A stretch of 35,209 bases of DNA from a virus: positions 1 to 35,209 of IMG/VR virus record IMGVR_UViG_3300046007_010838, one strand, 5' to 3'. A model generated the notes under the pieces. That model made no database searches. It was not told the DNA's origin and saw only the letters and a program-made list of their open reading frames with translations. Shown here piece after piece: positions 14,947 to 22,647 of the stretch (the stretch's first letter is position 1; each line of letters opens with the position of its first letter). The position numbers and the translations under genes were made by a program.

Positions 14947-15526
14947 ATTTTACTAAATAAAGTTTATAGTTATTTGACTTTGGTTTTTCGTTTATAAAGT
15001 AATACTTTTCAACCTTACTCTCATATTTTATAGTTTTTAAAAAAGCATCGGGTACTGTTGCACCTGTTGGTAGTTTAATTGACTTATCTGAAAATATAAG
15101 TTTTATTTCAACATTAACTATAAATTTCTTAGCTAGTTCTCTTTCATGTACTTCTAGTAATCTCCAAGCACCTCTATTTAAGAACTGATTTTGTAGTGTG
15201 CAGTTTAAATATGTAAATGTTTTAAGTAACATTATTTTATCACAATTAAAATCTGCTGCTGGTGCACAATGACCTTTATCATAGATATTATTCTCATAAT
15301 CTTTTGCATCTGATGTTTTGTGATCTTTTTCAGTATAGAAATCCATACCTTGTCTAGATGCTTTACCATCTTGACAAAGTACACGGTACTTAACTCTTAA
15401 TGGTTGTTCAAATTTTTCTGAATAACTGACTTCAAAAATATCTGTTTTTACTAACACACTATCTCTAATAACTTGAGAGTAACTAATAGTTGTTACAAAT
15501 AATAAAATTGATAATAGTTTCTTCAT
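14945..15526 (-). CDS. secreted DNA/RNA non-specific endonuclease (beta-beta-alpha-metal)
   Basis: A 193-residue protein with a Sec signal peptide (MKKLLSILLFVTTISYSQ, cut near residue 17-18) and the NUC signature DKGHCAPAADF, with catalytic His86, followed by the metal-binding Asn117 in QFLNRGAWRLLE. The DRGH motif reads DKGH, a mild change. Members hydrolyse DNA and RNA without much sequence preference. Export to the periplasm or medium suggests destruction of extracellular or incoming competing DNA, or nutrient recovery at lysis, rather than host chromosome breakdown in the cytoplasm. Confidence 0.9.
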   Translation of the reverse strand: MKKLLSILLFVTTISYSQVIRDSVLVKTDIFEVSYSEKFEQPLRVKYRVLCQDGKASRQGMDFYTEKDHKTSDAKDYENNIYDKGHCAPAADFNCDKIMLLKTFTYLNCTLQNQFLNRGAWRLLEVHERELAKKFIVNVEIKLIFSDKSIKLPTGATVPDAFLKTIKYESKVEKYYFINEKPKSNNYKLYLVK

Positions 15527-15566
15527 GTAGTTTTATTTTAATTTAAACAGTATATATTAAACTTAA

Positions 15567-15572
15567 TATATA
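15567..15572 (+). promoter_or_regulatory. TTAATATATA start-proximal box
   Basis: TTAATATATA, AAAAT spacer, then the ATG at 15578 of the small membrane protein. Confidence 0.5.
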
Positions 15573-15577
15573 AAAAT

Positions 15578-15730
15578 ATGAAGACATTCGCTTATATTTT
15601 AATAGTAGTTTCTTTGTTAATAGGAGTATTAATAGATATGAATTGTTTATCAGGAAGATTTCCGGTATTTAGTTCATTTGTAATATTTTTAACAGCTATT
15701 TATATTTTATCAATTAAGAAATCTAGTTAA
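15578..15730 (+). CDS. small membrane protein, 50 aa
   Basis: A 50-residue reading frame with two hydrophobic segments (FAYILIVVSLLIGVLI and FVIFLTAIYILSI) and a Lys/Ser end. It has a good TTAATATATA box before its ATG, which supports it being real. Holins and other small phage membrane proteins look like this, but it is not next to an endolysin, so no role is assigned. It overlaps the convergent mini-gene at 15723 by 8 nt. Confidence 0.6.
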   Translation: MKTFAYILIVVSLLIGVLIDMNCLSGRFPVFSSFVIFLTAIYILSIKKSS

Positions 15731-15893
15731 CAACTACATAGATCATAACTTTTGAGTGTTCTTTAATAAATTTTAGTTCACCATAGAAACCTTGTTCTTT
15801 TGCTTTCTTTGTATACTTTTCGTATATTTCATCAAAATTATTATCAATAACTTTGACTTTTTCAATTCCCAGTTTTTTTAATAATAGTTCCAT
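15723..15893 (-). CDS. hypothetical mini-protein, 56 aa
   Basis: A 56-residue frame, MELLLKKLGIEKVKVIDNNF at the start and a hydrophobic end, IYVVVN. Basic and helical with one or two strands. It lies 12 nt upstream of nothing else on its strand but directly follows the packaged-protein gene 15906-16583, so it is probably read with it. Not recognised. The coding case rests on its fill of an otherwise empty gap and codon-like composition. Confidence 0.55.
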   Translation of the reverse strand: MELLLKKLGIEKVKVIDNNFDEIYEKYTKKAKEQGFYGELKFIKEHSKVMIYVVVN

Positions 15894-15905
15894 AAACTAT
15901 ATATT

Positions 15906-16583
15906 TTACTTAATCTCCTTCAATGGTATTTCTGGATTGATGTCAAAACTATCATTTAGATATTTTTTGAGTTCATTTTCAATATAATGATCTGGTACTA
16001 ATTTATTATCATCTTCCTTCTCCATTTTATTACTAATAAATACTGTGAAGTCATTGACAACTTCAGGTTTAAGTGCATCGATCAATCTATCAGATACAAC
16101 AAATGCTCTTGAAAATCTATCTTTTAGAGGAACTTCACCTTCTGGTAACATCATATAAGTATCAATAGTTTTCTTTAAGAAGTCTGTATATTTAGATTGT
16201 GGTTCTAGATATTCAAATAATGTATCAAACACTCTATGTACTAAACGAGAGGAACCAAATATTGTTCCAACAATTGCAAGTACTGGAAAGAAAGGTGCTA
16301 GTGATAAAGGAATTGCAATTGGTAAGATATTAAATATATTTTTCTTTAGTGTAGTTTTCTTTTTTGCTTCAACTGCGTCTTTAAATATTGCTCTAAGAAT
16401 ACCAAATGTAAAATTCTCACCTTTGGAATGTAAGTAAGTAGCTAAGTGTCCTTGTTTAGATAAAGTAATTTGTTTTTTCAATTCTTCTTTATCAGTCACA
16501 CCCATTTTAATAAGTTGTGCTTTTATATTCTTATCGTATTTTTCTATTATTAAAAAATCACTATATTTCTTTAGTTTATTCAT
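15906..16583 (-). CDS. putative packaged protein with hydrophobic segment, 225 aa
   Basis: The N-terminus MNKLKKYSDFLIIEKYD fits the capsid-targeting pattern with a possible IIE|K cut. The middle holds a hydrophobic stretch of about 30 residues (IFNILPIAIPLSLAPFFPVL, then AIVGTIFG) that could insert in a membrane. The rest is helical and charged. A packaged protein with a membrane-active segment could take part in DNA entry or act on the host inner membrane just after injection; this is inference. Not matched to a known family. Confidence 0.7.
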   Translation of the reverse strand: MNKLKKYSDFLIIEKYDKNIKAQLIKMGVTDKEELKKQITLSKQGHLATYLHSKGENFTFGILRAIFKDAVEAKKKTTLKKNIFNILPIAIPLSLAPFFPVLAIVGTIFGSSRLVHRVFDTLFEYLEPQSKYTDFLKKTIDTYMMLPEGEVPLKDRFSRAFVVSDRLIDALKPEVVNDFTVFISNKMEKEDDNKLVPDHYIENELKKYLNDSFDINPEIPLKEIK

Positions 16584-16612
16584 TATCTAAAAACAAAGAT
16601 TAATTTTTACTA

Positions 16613-16618
16613 TATATA
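16613..16618 (+). promoter_or_regulatory. TATATA start-proximal box
   Basis: TATATATA, AAATT spacer, then the ATG of the topoisomerase gene at 16624. Confidence 0.45.
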
Positions 16619-16623
16619 AAATT

Positions 16624-17967
16624 ATGATAACAGAAAAAACAATTTCCGATTTCTTATCAAATGAGTATAAAGAGTTTGCAATGTACTCTATTGAGGGTAG
16701 AGCAATACCATCAGTTATTGATGGATTTAAACCAACACAGAGAAAAATCATTCATATTTCCAATCAAATTTGGAAAAATGGTAGTGAAAAAAATATAAAA
16801 GTATTCCAGTTAGCTGGTAAAGTTGCTTCTGATGCTTTTTACCATCACGGTAATACGAGTTTAGAAAATGCTATTGTAACGATGGCACAGAAATTTAAAA
16901 ATAATGCTGCTTTATTAGAAGAAGATGGTCAATTTGGTTCATTACGTTCTCCACAACCGGGTGCAGCAAGATATATTGGTACTAAATTAAGTGAGAACTT
17001 TAGATTAATTTATAAAGATTTTGACTTATTAGATTATAAAGAAGAAGAAGGTGAAATAATTGAACCAAAATACTTTTTACCAATCATTCCAACAGTTCTA
17101 TTAAATGGTTCTTCAGGAATTGCAGTTGGTTTTGCTTCTAATGTTCTAAATAGAGACATTAAAAGCATTATTGATTCATGTGTGAGAGTTATTGAAGGAA
17201 AGAAATTATCTAGTATTAAACCTTCTTTAAATGAGTTTACAGGTGAATTCATTCAGGATAGTGAAAATAGTAAAAGATGGATAATAAGGGGAAAGTTTCA
17301 AAAAGTAAATACCTCAACTGTTAAAATAAGTGAATTACCACCTTCAATGACATATGAAAAGTATGAGGAGATACTTGATAAGTTAGTTGATAATAAGGAT
17401 ATTGTATCATACGATGATAATTGTAAAGACAATGTTGATTATACAATAAAGTTTAATAGAGCTACTTTAGAGGGTTTGGATGATACAGCTTTAATAAAAC
17501 TTTTAAAGTTAGAAGAATCGTCAACAGAAATATTTACGACATTGGATGAGTTTGGAAAATTAAAAATATTTGAAACATCTGAAGAAATTATAGAATATTT
17601 CACCAAATTTAGATTGGCTTACTATAATATAAGAAAACAACATACTTTGGATAAACTTAATAGAGAATTAAAGATATTAAGTAATAGAGGTAGATTTATT
17701 AAAGCAATTCTTGATGAGAAATTAAAAATTAATAATGTATCAAAAATTGAAATTATAAAAGGTATTGAAACATTATGTTTAGAACAAATAGATGATTCAT
17801 ATGATTATTTGTTAAGAATGCCAATTTACTCTTTGACAAAAGAATTATTTGACAAAATGAAACAGGACTTCACTGCTAAAAAAGAAGAAATTAAAATATT
17901 AGAAGATACTGATCCAAAGGATATGTATCTCTTTGATTTAAGTGAATTAAAAAAGAAGTTTAAATAG
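16624..17967 (+). CDS. type II DNA topoisomerase, GyrA/ParC-like subunit (T4 gp52-like)
   Basis: A 447-residue breakage-reunion subunit, nearly the size of T4 gp52 (about 440). Early blocks match GyrA/ParC: YSIEGRAIPSVIDGFKPTQR (the R-x-(I/L)P-x-x-x-DG-x-KP-x-x-R core), YHHGNTSLENAIV, and DGQFGS. Catalytic Tyr117 lies in GAARYIG and attacks DNA. The family landmarks IIPTVLLNGSSGIAVGFASN and ELPPSM follow. The C-terminal DNA-wrapping beta-pinwheel of GyrA is absent, as in T4. The ATPase subunit(s) must lie elsewhere. T4 uses its enzyme in replication initiation and relief of supercoils. Confidence 0.93.
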   Translation: MITEKTISDFLSNEYKEFAMYSIEGRAIPSVIDGFKPTQRKIIHISNQIWKNGSEKNIKVFQLAGKVASDAFYHHGNTSLENAIVTMAQKFKNNAALLEEDGQFGSLRSPQPGAARYIGTKLSENFRLIYKDFDLLDYKEEEGEIIEPKYFLPIIPTVLLNGSSGIAVGFASNVLNRDIKSIIDSCVRVIEGKKLSSIKPSLNEFTGEFIQDSENSKRWIIRGKFQKVNTSTVKISELPPSMTYEKYEEILDKLVDNKDIVSYDDNCKDNVDYTIKFNRATLEGLDDTALIKLLKLEESSTEIFTTLDEFGKLKIFETSEEIIEYFTKFRLAYYNIRKQHTLDKLNRELKILSNRGRFIKAILDEKLKINNVSKIEIIKGIETLCLEQIDDSYDYLLRMPIYSLTKELFDKMKQDFTAKKEEIKILEDTDPKDMYLFDLSELKKKFK

Positions 17968-17997
17968 TTGAACATTTGATTTTTTTCACTATATTTG
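17967..17997 (+). promoter_or_regulatory. Bacteroidota-type promoter for the RlaP gene
   Basis: GTTG (17967-17970), exactly 19 nt, then TATATTTG (17990-17997), 16 nt before the ATG at 18014. Confidence 0.65.
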
Positions 17998-18013
17998 TAA
18001 AAACTATGTATAA

Positions 18014-19282
18014 ATGAAAGAACAATTACTACAACTTATAAATGAAAGATCACCGGGTGCTATACCACTTTTCTTGGTGGTTAGAGGTTCACATGCTTAT
18101 GGAACTAATATAGAGACATCCGATACTGACTTTGCAGGTGTATTTATACAACCAATGGATGATATTCTGGGTTTTAAATACAAACAACAAATAAATGATG
18201 ATAATAATGATATTGTAATCTATGAAATTCGTAGATTTTTAGAATTATTGGCTAGTAATAACCCAACCGTTTTAGAGTTATTGAATACCCCTGAGGATTG
18301 TATTCTTTATAAAGATCCTATCTTTGATTTATTATTAGAGAATAGAGATCAGTTTATCACTAAAATATGTGCAAACTCTTTTGGTGGTTATGCTAGAGCT
18401 CAAATTGGTAAAGCTAAAGGTCAGAATAAGAAACAAAACTGGGAAAAAGATAAGGTAACTCGTAAAGATTTACTTGACTTTTGTTACGTTATTCAAGGAA
18501 CAAAAGCTATTTCATGGAAAAAATGGAATGACGGTAGATTTGATGAACGATTTATTGGTGCTGTAAATGTTCCATATGCAAAAGATGTTTATACCTTATT
18601 CTATGATACTGAATCTGATATGATGTTCTCTGGTAAAGAGAAAAAAGAGTTAAGTGATATGATGATTCAACAACGTAAAGACTCTGGTCGAGCATTGGGT
18701 CTTGGTTATAAAGGATTGGTTAAAGTTGGATCGACTACTATTGATAGAAGTAAACTTACTAATATGACTGATGAACAAATTGATAGACTTGAGTTAGTTT
18801 TTCAAAAAGAAGCAGAAAAGAATTTAGGTGTTTCAAATCAATTGAGATTATCATCAATTCCAAAAGGACAAGAACCATTCTGTACTATTACTTATAACAA
18901 AGATGGATATTCAGAACATTGTAAAGATTTTAGAGAGTATGAAGAATGGTTATCAAAAAGAAATCTTCAAAGATGGGTAGATGTTAAGTCTCACGGTCAA
19001 CAAATTGATGGTAAGAATATGATGCACTGTCGTAGATTGATGGATATGGCTCGTGAAATTGCAGAGGGTAAGGGTATCCTTGTTAAAAGAGATAATGCAC
19101 AAGAACTTCTTTCAATTAGAAGAGGTGAAATAGATTTACAAACTTTGATTGATCATGTTGAAAGTGAGATTAAAGAAGTAGATACTTTATTTAAAGAATC
19201 AAATTTACCAGAGAAGGTAGATGAAAAATTTATAAATAGTTTATTAGTAAAAATAAGAAAAGAAGTTTATGGTATACAGTAA
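18014..19282 (+). CDS. RlaP-family nucleotidyltransferase (RNA-repair-associated Pol-beta superfamily)
   Basis: A 422-residue protein. The nucleotidyltransferase core is VRGSHAYGTNIETSDTDFAG with Gly25-Ser26 and Asp37/Asp39; a later acidic strand, IVIYEIRRFLELL, gives the third carboxylate, and NPTVLELLNTP follows. This is the pattern of RlaP, a family described as companions of RNA ligases in RNA-repair operons. The long C-terminal half is helical and carries repeated Lys/Arg-rich segments, one ending HCRRLMDMAREIAEGKG. Likely it adds nucleotides to, or modifies, a damaged RNA end. It heads a three-gene unit with short overlaps and has a host-type promoter, so early expression is likely. Confidence 0.88.
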   Translation: MKEQLLQLINERSPGAIPLFLVVRGSHAYGTNIETSDTDFAGVFIQPMDDILGFKYKQQINDDNNDIVIYEIRRFLELLASNNPTVLELLNTPEDCILYKDPIFDLLLENRDQFITKICANSFGGYARAQIGKAKGQNKKQNWEKDKVTRKDLLDFCYVIQGTKAISWKKWNDGRFDERFIGAVNVPYAKDVYTLFYDTESDMMFSGKEKKELSDMMIQQRKDSGRALGLGYKGLVKVGSTTIDRSKLTNMTDEQIDRLELVFQKEAEKNLGVSNQLRLSSIPKGQEPFCTITYNKDGYSEHCKDFREYEEWLSKRNLQRWVDVKSHGQQIDGKNMMHCRRLMDMAREIAEGKGILVKRDNAQELLSIRRGEIDLQTLIDHVESEIKEVDTLFKESNLPEKVDEKFINSLLVKIRKEVYGIQ

Positions 19283-19898
19283 CACTACAATTGTGGCAAT
19301 TATTATTGTATTTTTTGGTTTGGGATATTTATTTAATAATTTATTAAGAAAAATTATAGATGTTTATAATGAGAAAAACTATAAAAAAGAGATTGATAAT
19401 ATTTTTCAGTCTATATTAGATAATATCTATACTAATAAGACTAGTTTTAACAGCCGTATAAATAATACTGTTAGTGTTATGACCGAGTTAAGTGAAATTG
19501 GATCAGTAAATATTGTTTATCTAATGGATAGAAAGGATATTGCCGTCTTTAAAGGAGATAAATGTATTTATACGTCTGATTCTGTAGAGAAAAAATTGGT
19601 TGATGAAATTATTAGTGGTGTGGAGATTTTTTATAAACATGAAATAAATGATGTTGTAAATGTTATGGGAATGGTTTTCTCTCGTGACGAATTTGAGAAA
19701 AAGTTTGGCGTTAAAGTAGAAGATATGAAAAAAATGTCTTTTGGTCAAAAAGAAGAAATGTCTGATATTGATAAGATCAAGAAAAGAAACGAAGTTAAGT
19801 TTGATATAGATGATATATTAGATAGAATTGGTTCTGTTGGCATAGAAAATCTTACTCCGGAAGAAAGAAAGTTTTTAGATAATTATAATAATGAATAA
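19269..19898 (+). CDS. membrane-anchored protein with a C-terminal LTPEERKFLDNYN tail, 209 aa
   Basis: An N-terminal membrane helix (residues about 8-28, VAIIIVFFGLGYLFNNLL) anchors a cytoplasmic domain of about 140 residues, not recognised. The C-terminus, DDILDRIGSVGIENLTPEER then KFLDNYNNE, is a short helical pair like the DUF6576-type tails of Bacteroidota membrane proteins; the same tail ends the protein at 34669-35109. The gene overlaps the RlaP gene by 14 nt and the next gene by 8 nt, so the three are translated together. Confidence 0.75.
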   Translation: MVYSNTTIVAIIIVFFGLGYLFNNLLRKIIDVYNEKNYKKEIDNIFQSILDNIYTNKTSFNSRINNTVSVMTELSEIGSVNIVYLMDRKDIAVFKGDKCIYTSDSVEKKLVDEIISGVEIFYKHEINDVVNVMGMVFSRDEFEKKFGVKVEDMKKMSFGQKEEMSDIDKIKKRNEVKFDIDDILDRIGSVGIENLTPEERKFLDNYNNE

Positions 19899-20232
19899 TC
19901 TTTCATTAAATAGTTTTAACTCTAATTTTGGAGATTTTAACATAGTATCAATTCTAAGTGACTATGAGAACCATTGGGTTTTGGGATTGACATCTATTAT
20001 TATTGAAAAAGACAGTGTATATTTTTATATTCAAGATGAAAAAGATAAGATATCTGATGTTTCAAAGATGCCAACTTATATTAAAGAAGATTGGATAAAT
20101 TATAATAAACATGATTTAACTTTAGATATTATCAATAAACATATTAAATATTATAAAACTTATGATGAAGATATGTTTAATTTACTAATTACAATACGAA
20201 GAGATTTTATACTTACAAAGTATATTAAATAA
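19891..20232 (+). CDS. hypothetical protein, 113 aa
   Basis: Not recognised. It starts in the 8-nt ATGAATAA overlap with the previous stop. The protein is acidic with beta strands in the first half (FNIVSILSDYENHWVLGLTS, VYFYIQDEKDK) and helices later, ending with IRRDFILTKYIK. Third and last gene of the RlaP unit, ended by a strong hairpin. The close coupling suggests a shared process with RlaP, but no motif supports a specific role. Confidence 0.75.
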   Translation: MNNLSLNSFNSNFGDFNIVSILSDYENHWVLGLTSIIIEKDSVYFYIQDEKDKISDVSKMPTYIKEDWINYNKHDLTLDIINKHIKYYKTYDEDMFNLLITIRRDFILTKYIK

Positions 20233-20260
20233 AAAAAACCACTCAATTGAGTGGTTTTTT
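20233..20260. terminator. bidirectional hairpin terminator
   Basis: A perfect palindrome, AAAAAACCACTCAA with its complement, with T-runs on both sides. Its ACCACTCA core is the same as in the terminator at 10249-10286. Confidence 0.85.
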
Positions 20261-20269
20261 AATTTATAA

Positions 20270-20845
20270 TTAAAGTGGTAATTCTTCTTCATCTTTCTTT
20301 TTATTACCTTCTTCCTCTTCTTTGTCTTCCTCAGCTTCTCCTTGTGCAGGTGCTTGAGCTTGTCCTTGTGCAGGTGCTTGAGCTTGTCCTTGTGCAGGTG
20401 CTTGAGCTTGTCCTTGTACTGGTGTTTGAGCTTGTGGTTCTTCAAACTCTCCGTCAGCTGGTTCTTGAGCTTGTGGTTCAGTTTGTACTTGAGCTTGTGG
20501 TTCAGTTTGAGCTTGTGGTTCAGTTTGTACTTGAACCTGTCCTTGACCTTGTGCTTGAGTTTGACCACCCATTATCGCACCACCTGGAATCTTATCTATA
20601 TCTAAGAAAGTAGTTGTTACATATTTAATAATTTCTTCAGCAATATCTACATCTCCAAAAAACTGACGTAAGTTTTTACCGGTAGTATCTTTTACTTTTT
20701 TAACATAAGCGTTTATTAAAGATTGAGGTAAGTCAATCATAGTTTTTACTTTATAAAGATCGTTAACTTGGAAAACAGATTCTTTTATAATCTCTTCTCT
20801 ATTTTTTTGAATACGAAATTTTTCAAATGCTTTAACGTGTTTCAT
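20270..20845 (-). CDS. putative packaged or scaffold-like protein with Gln/Ala/Pro repeats, 191 aa
   Basis: The N-terminus MKHVKAFEKFRIQKNREEII with an IKE|S site at 19-21 fits the targeting pattern. Residues about 22-90 are a helical domain (DLPQSLINAYVKKV, FGDVDIAEEIIKYVTT). From about 95 on the protein is low-complexity: repeats of AQTEPQ and of AQGQAQAP, then an acidic tail (EEDKEEEEGNKKKDEEELPL). Acidic, disordered, targeted proteins resemble the head core (scaffold) components of T4-like phages that are degraded as the head matures; this is inference. The repeats come from a 24-bp tandem repeat in the DNA. Confidence 0.7.
   Translation of the reverse strand: MKHVKAFEKFRIQKNREEIIKESVFQVNDLYKVKTMIDLPQSLINAYVKKVKDTTGKNLRQFFGDVDIAEEIIKYVTTTFLDIDKIPGGAIMGGQTQAQGQGQVQVQTEPQAQTEPQAQVQTEPQAQEPADGEFEEPQAQTPVQGQAQAPAQGQAQAPAQGQAQAPAQGEAEEDKEEEEGNKKKDEEELPL
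20341..20436. repeat. 24-bp tandem repeat, three exact copies and one degenerate
   Basis: Exact 24-bp units at 20341-20364, 20365-20388 and 20389-20412, and a variant at 20413-20436. In the minus-strand gene each unit encodes eight residues of the AQGQAQAP type. A second related repeat family (units near AGCTTGTGGTTCAG) runs on to about 20535. Confidence 0.9.
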
Positions 20846-20913
20846 GTTTTTGTTTATTTTTTATATGATTTATATATTAAGAATAAAAAGCCATTTTTTG
20901 TATTTTTTATAAA

Positions 20914-21426
20914 TTATTGAATAATACCCAATGTTGCCAGTACTAATCCTATTATTACTACCGATCCACCTATTCCACCTACTACCATCTTTGTTTTTAA
21001 TCTTGATAATTGTTTATCTTTTTCATCAATTACTTTTTGTCTGTTTGTAACTTCTATTTCTAAGATTTGACTTTTTTGCATCCAAGCAAGTATTTCGCCT
21101 TGTAAAGCTTTTATTTTATCGTCTTTAATTAATATTTGTTTATCCAATTTAGTGATAACAACTTCCAACTTTGCAATTGTTTCATCCTTTTCATTGATTA
21201 CTTTTACACATATTGTTTCATAATCTTGCATTTCTTCTGATAACCTTTCAAATCTTTCTAAAATATTTGACTTGTTATTAAGTTTCATAGCTTGTGGTAT
21301 AGTCATTACTATAACTTTCTGTCCAAGAGAGTCTTTTTCAAACCTTGGATACTTAATTTGTTGTGTCACTTGTGAAAACATTGTTGTGAAAACAAATGTC
21401 ATTAGTAGTGTGAATAATTTTCTCAT
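20914..21426 (-). CDS. exported coiled-coil protein with C-terminal membrane helix, 170 aa
   Basis: A Sec signal peptide (MRKLFTLLMTFVFTTMFSQ, cut after residue 19 or near) is followed by a coiled coil (about 55-145, rich in Glu, Lys and Leu: EKDETIAKLEVVITKLDKQI) and a C-terminal glycine-containing membrane helix (GGIGGSVVIIGLVLATLGII). The product would be periplasmic with its end in a membrane. It follows the LysM gene 21441-22040 by 14 nt on the same strand. Together they look like an envelope-spanning or lysis pair, spanin-like in layout, though no spanin family is recognised. Confidence 0.7.
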   Translation of the reverse strand: MRKLFTLLMTFVFTTMFSQVTQQIKYPRFEKDSLGQKVIVMTIPQAMKLNNKSNILERFERLSEEMQDYETICVKVINEKDETIAKLEVVITKLDKQILIKDDKIKALQGEILAWMQKSQILEIEVTNRQKVIDEKDKQLSRLKTKMVVGGIGGSVVIIGLVLATLGIIQ

Positions 21427-21440
21427 CTCTTTTATTTTTT

Positions 21441-22040
21441 TTAATTATTGATTTTAATTGTTAAGATTTGTCCTACTTGTAAACCTTTTTTATTTAAAAA
21501 TTTATTTTGTTCAATTATTTCAGATACACTTATATTATATTCTTTTGATAGAGAGTATAATGTTTCTCTTGCATCTACCTTGTGTTTAACTATGGATGAA
21601 TTGTCAGTTATTTCAGTAGTTACTTTAGTAGATGTATTTTTTATTAAATCTTCTAAAAGTTCATCATCTGATAAAATCTTTGGATTTCTTTGAAGTTCTT
21701 CAATTTCTTTCCTTGTTTGTGACATACCACCTTGAAGTTTTGATAATTCAGCCTTTGCTTTTTCTGCATTTTGTTTAGCAACTACTGCATCAGCCTTTGC
21801 TTTACCTACTTCAACTGCCATCTTTCTATCTTCTACATCTTTTTTATTATAGATTTCTTGCCAAGCTAAAGCTTTTGCTTCTGCTGCTTCTTTCTCTTTT
21901 TCCAATTTTTTATATTCTTCTTCGAGTTCTTTAACTCTTTCTTTTGATGCATCATGTCCGCCAAAGTACCAAAATAGACCAAAACCCACTGTTGATATCA
22001 GAAGAAATAAAATTAGAAATTTATTGAAATCAAATTTCAT
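21441..22040 (-). CDS. membrane-anchored coiled-coil protein with C-terminal LysM domain, 199 aa
   Basis: An N-terminal membrane helix (residues about 8-25, FLILFLLISTVGFGLFWYF) is followed by a long charged coiled coil (about 32-120, KERVKELEEEYKKLEKEKEA, then AKADAVVAKQNAEKAKAEL) and a LysM domain (151-199: VDARETLYSLSKEYNISVSE and LQVGQILTIKIN). LysM binds peptidoglycan glycan chains. The likely topology is inner membrane anchor, periplasmic rod, cell-wall contact. It could act in lysis as an inner-membrane spanin-like partner of the 20914-21426 product, or it could be a structural tail-associated part; the first is favoured by pairing and topology. Confidence 0.8.
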   Translation of the reverse strand: MKFDFNKFLILFLLISTVGFGLFWYFGGHDASKERVKELEEEYKKLEKEKEAAEAKALAWQEIYNKKDVEDRKMAVEVGKAKADAVVAKQNAEKAKAELSKLQGGMSQTRKEIEELQRNPKILSDDELLEDLIKNTSTKVTTEITDNSSIVKHKVDARETLYSLSKEYNISVSEIIEQNKFLNKKGLQVGQILTIKINN

Positions 22041-22057
22041 ACTTTTTAGTATTTTTA

Positions 22058-22088
22058 TTTATATATTAAAAATTTATATATATCTTTG
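22058..22088 (+). promoter_or_regulatory. Bacteroidota-type promoter
   Basis: TATCTTTG (22081-22088) with TTTA 19 nt upstream; the ATG is at 22109. Confidence 0.55.
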
Positions 22089-22108
22089 TATAAAATTTTA
22101 ATAAAATT

Positions 22109-22618
22109 ATGGGAATAAAGAAATTAGTGTGCTTTGACTTTGATGATACTCTTTGTCATACCTTGAAACCAGAGGAAGGTAAACCTATCTGGAAAGAAAA
22201 ATTTGGTACAGATTGGCCACATAGAGGATGGTGGTCAAAACCAGAGAGTTTAGATATGGATATTTTTCCTGTCACTGTAAATCCTTATGTTTACCAAGAA
22301 TATTTAAAAGCGGTTTCTGATCCAGATAACTATGTTATTTTGGCAACAGGTCGTATTGAGAAATTAAGACCAGAAGTAGAAGCTATTTTGGATAATCTAA
22401 ACTTAGCATTTGATGCAGTTTATTTAAACACTGGTGGTGATACTTTTACTTTTAAATGTAGATTATTTGCTAAACTAATTGGTGAATTACAACCAGAGGA
22501 ATTCATCATGTATGATGATAGATTTGAGCATTTAGTTGAATTTGAAAAATGGGCTGAAACTATTGATTGTAAAATCACTATAATAGATGTAATAAACAAA
22601 ACAACAAAAATATTTTAA
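22109..22618 (+). CDS. Swiss-army-knife RNA-repair-type HAD phosphatase
   Basis: A 169-residue HAD protein of the SAK_1 type. CFDFDDTLCHT has nucleophile Asp10 and acid/base Asp12; the PIWKEKFG...GWWSKPESLD block is characteristic of this group. ILATGR (77-82) is motif II, Lys116 in TFKCRLF motif III, and MYDDRFEH (Asp136/137) motif IV. SAK-type HAD domains are found in RNA-repair proteins and are predicted to act on phosphorylated RNA ends. It stands with RlaP and the HAD-tRNA-binding fusion as a third repair-type enzyme in the window. A homing endonuclease gene follows it. Confidence 0.85.
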   Translation: MGIKKLVCFDFDDTLCHTLKPEEGKPIWKEKFGTDWPHRGWWSKPESLDMDIFPVTVNPYVYQEYLKAVSDPDNYVILATGRIEKLRPEVEAILDNLNLAFDAVYLNTGGDTFTFKCRLFAKLIGELQPEEFIMYDDRFEHLVEFEKWAETIDCKITIIDVINKTTKIF

Positions 22619-22633
22619 GGGAGTTTGATATAG

Positions 22634-22643
22634 TTAATATATA
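22634..22643 (+). promoter_or_regulatory. TTAATATATA start-proximal box
   Basis: TTAATATATA, CTAT spacer, then the ATG at 22648. Confidence 0.5.
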
Positions 22644-22647
22644 CTAT

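Noticed and set aside
20341-20535. CRISPR-like repeats
   Set aside because: The 24-bp repeats are directly tandem without spacers and stay in frame inside a coding gene.
20275-20613. Long Leu/Val- or Cys/Ser-rich frames on the plus strand and a Lys/His-rich frame on the minus strand
   Set aside because: They are by-products of the repeat in the Gln/Ala/Pro-rich gene; the composition is artificial and no start signals are present.
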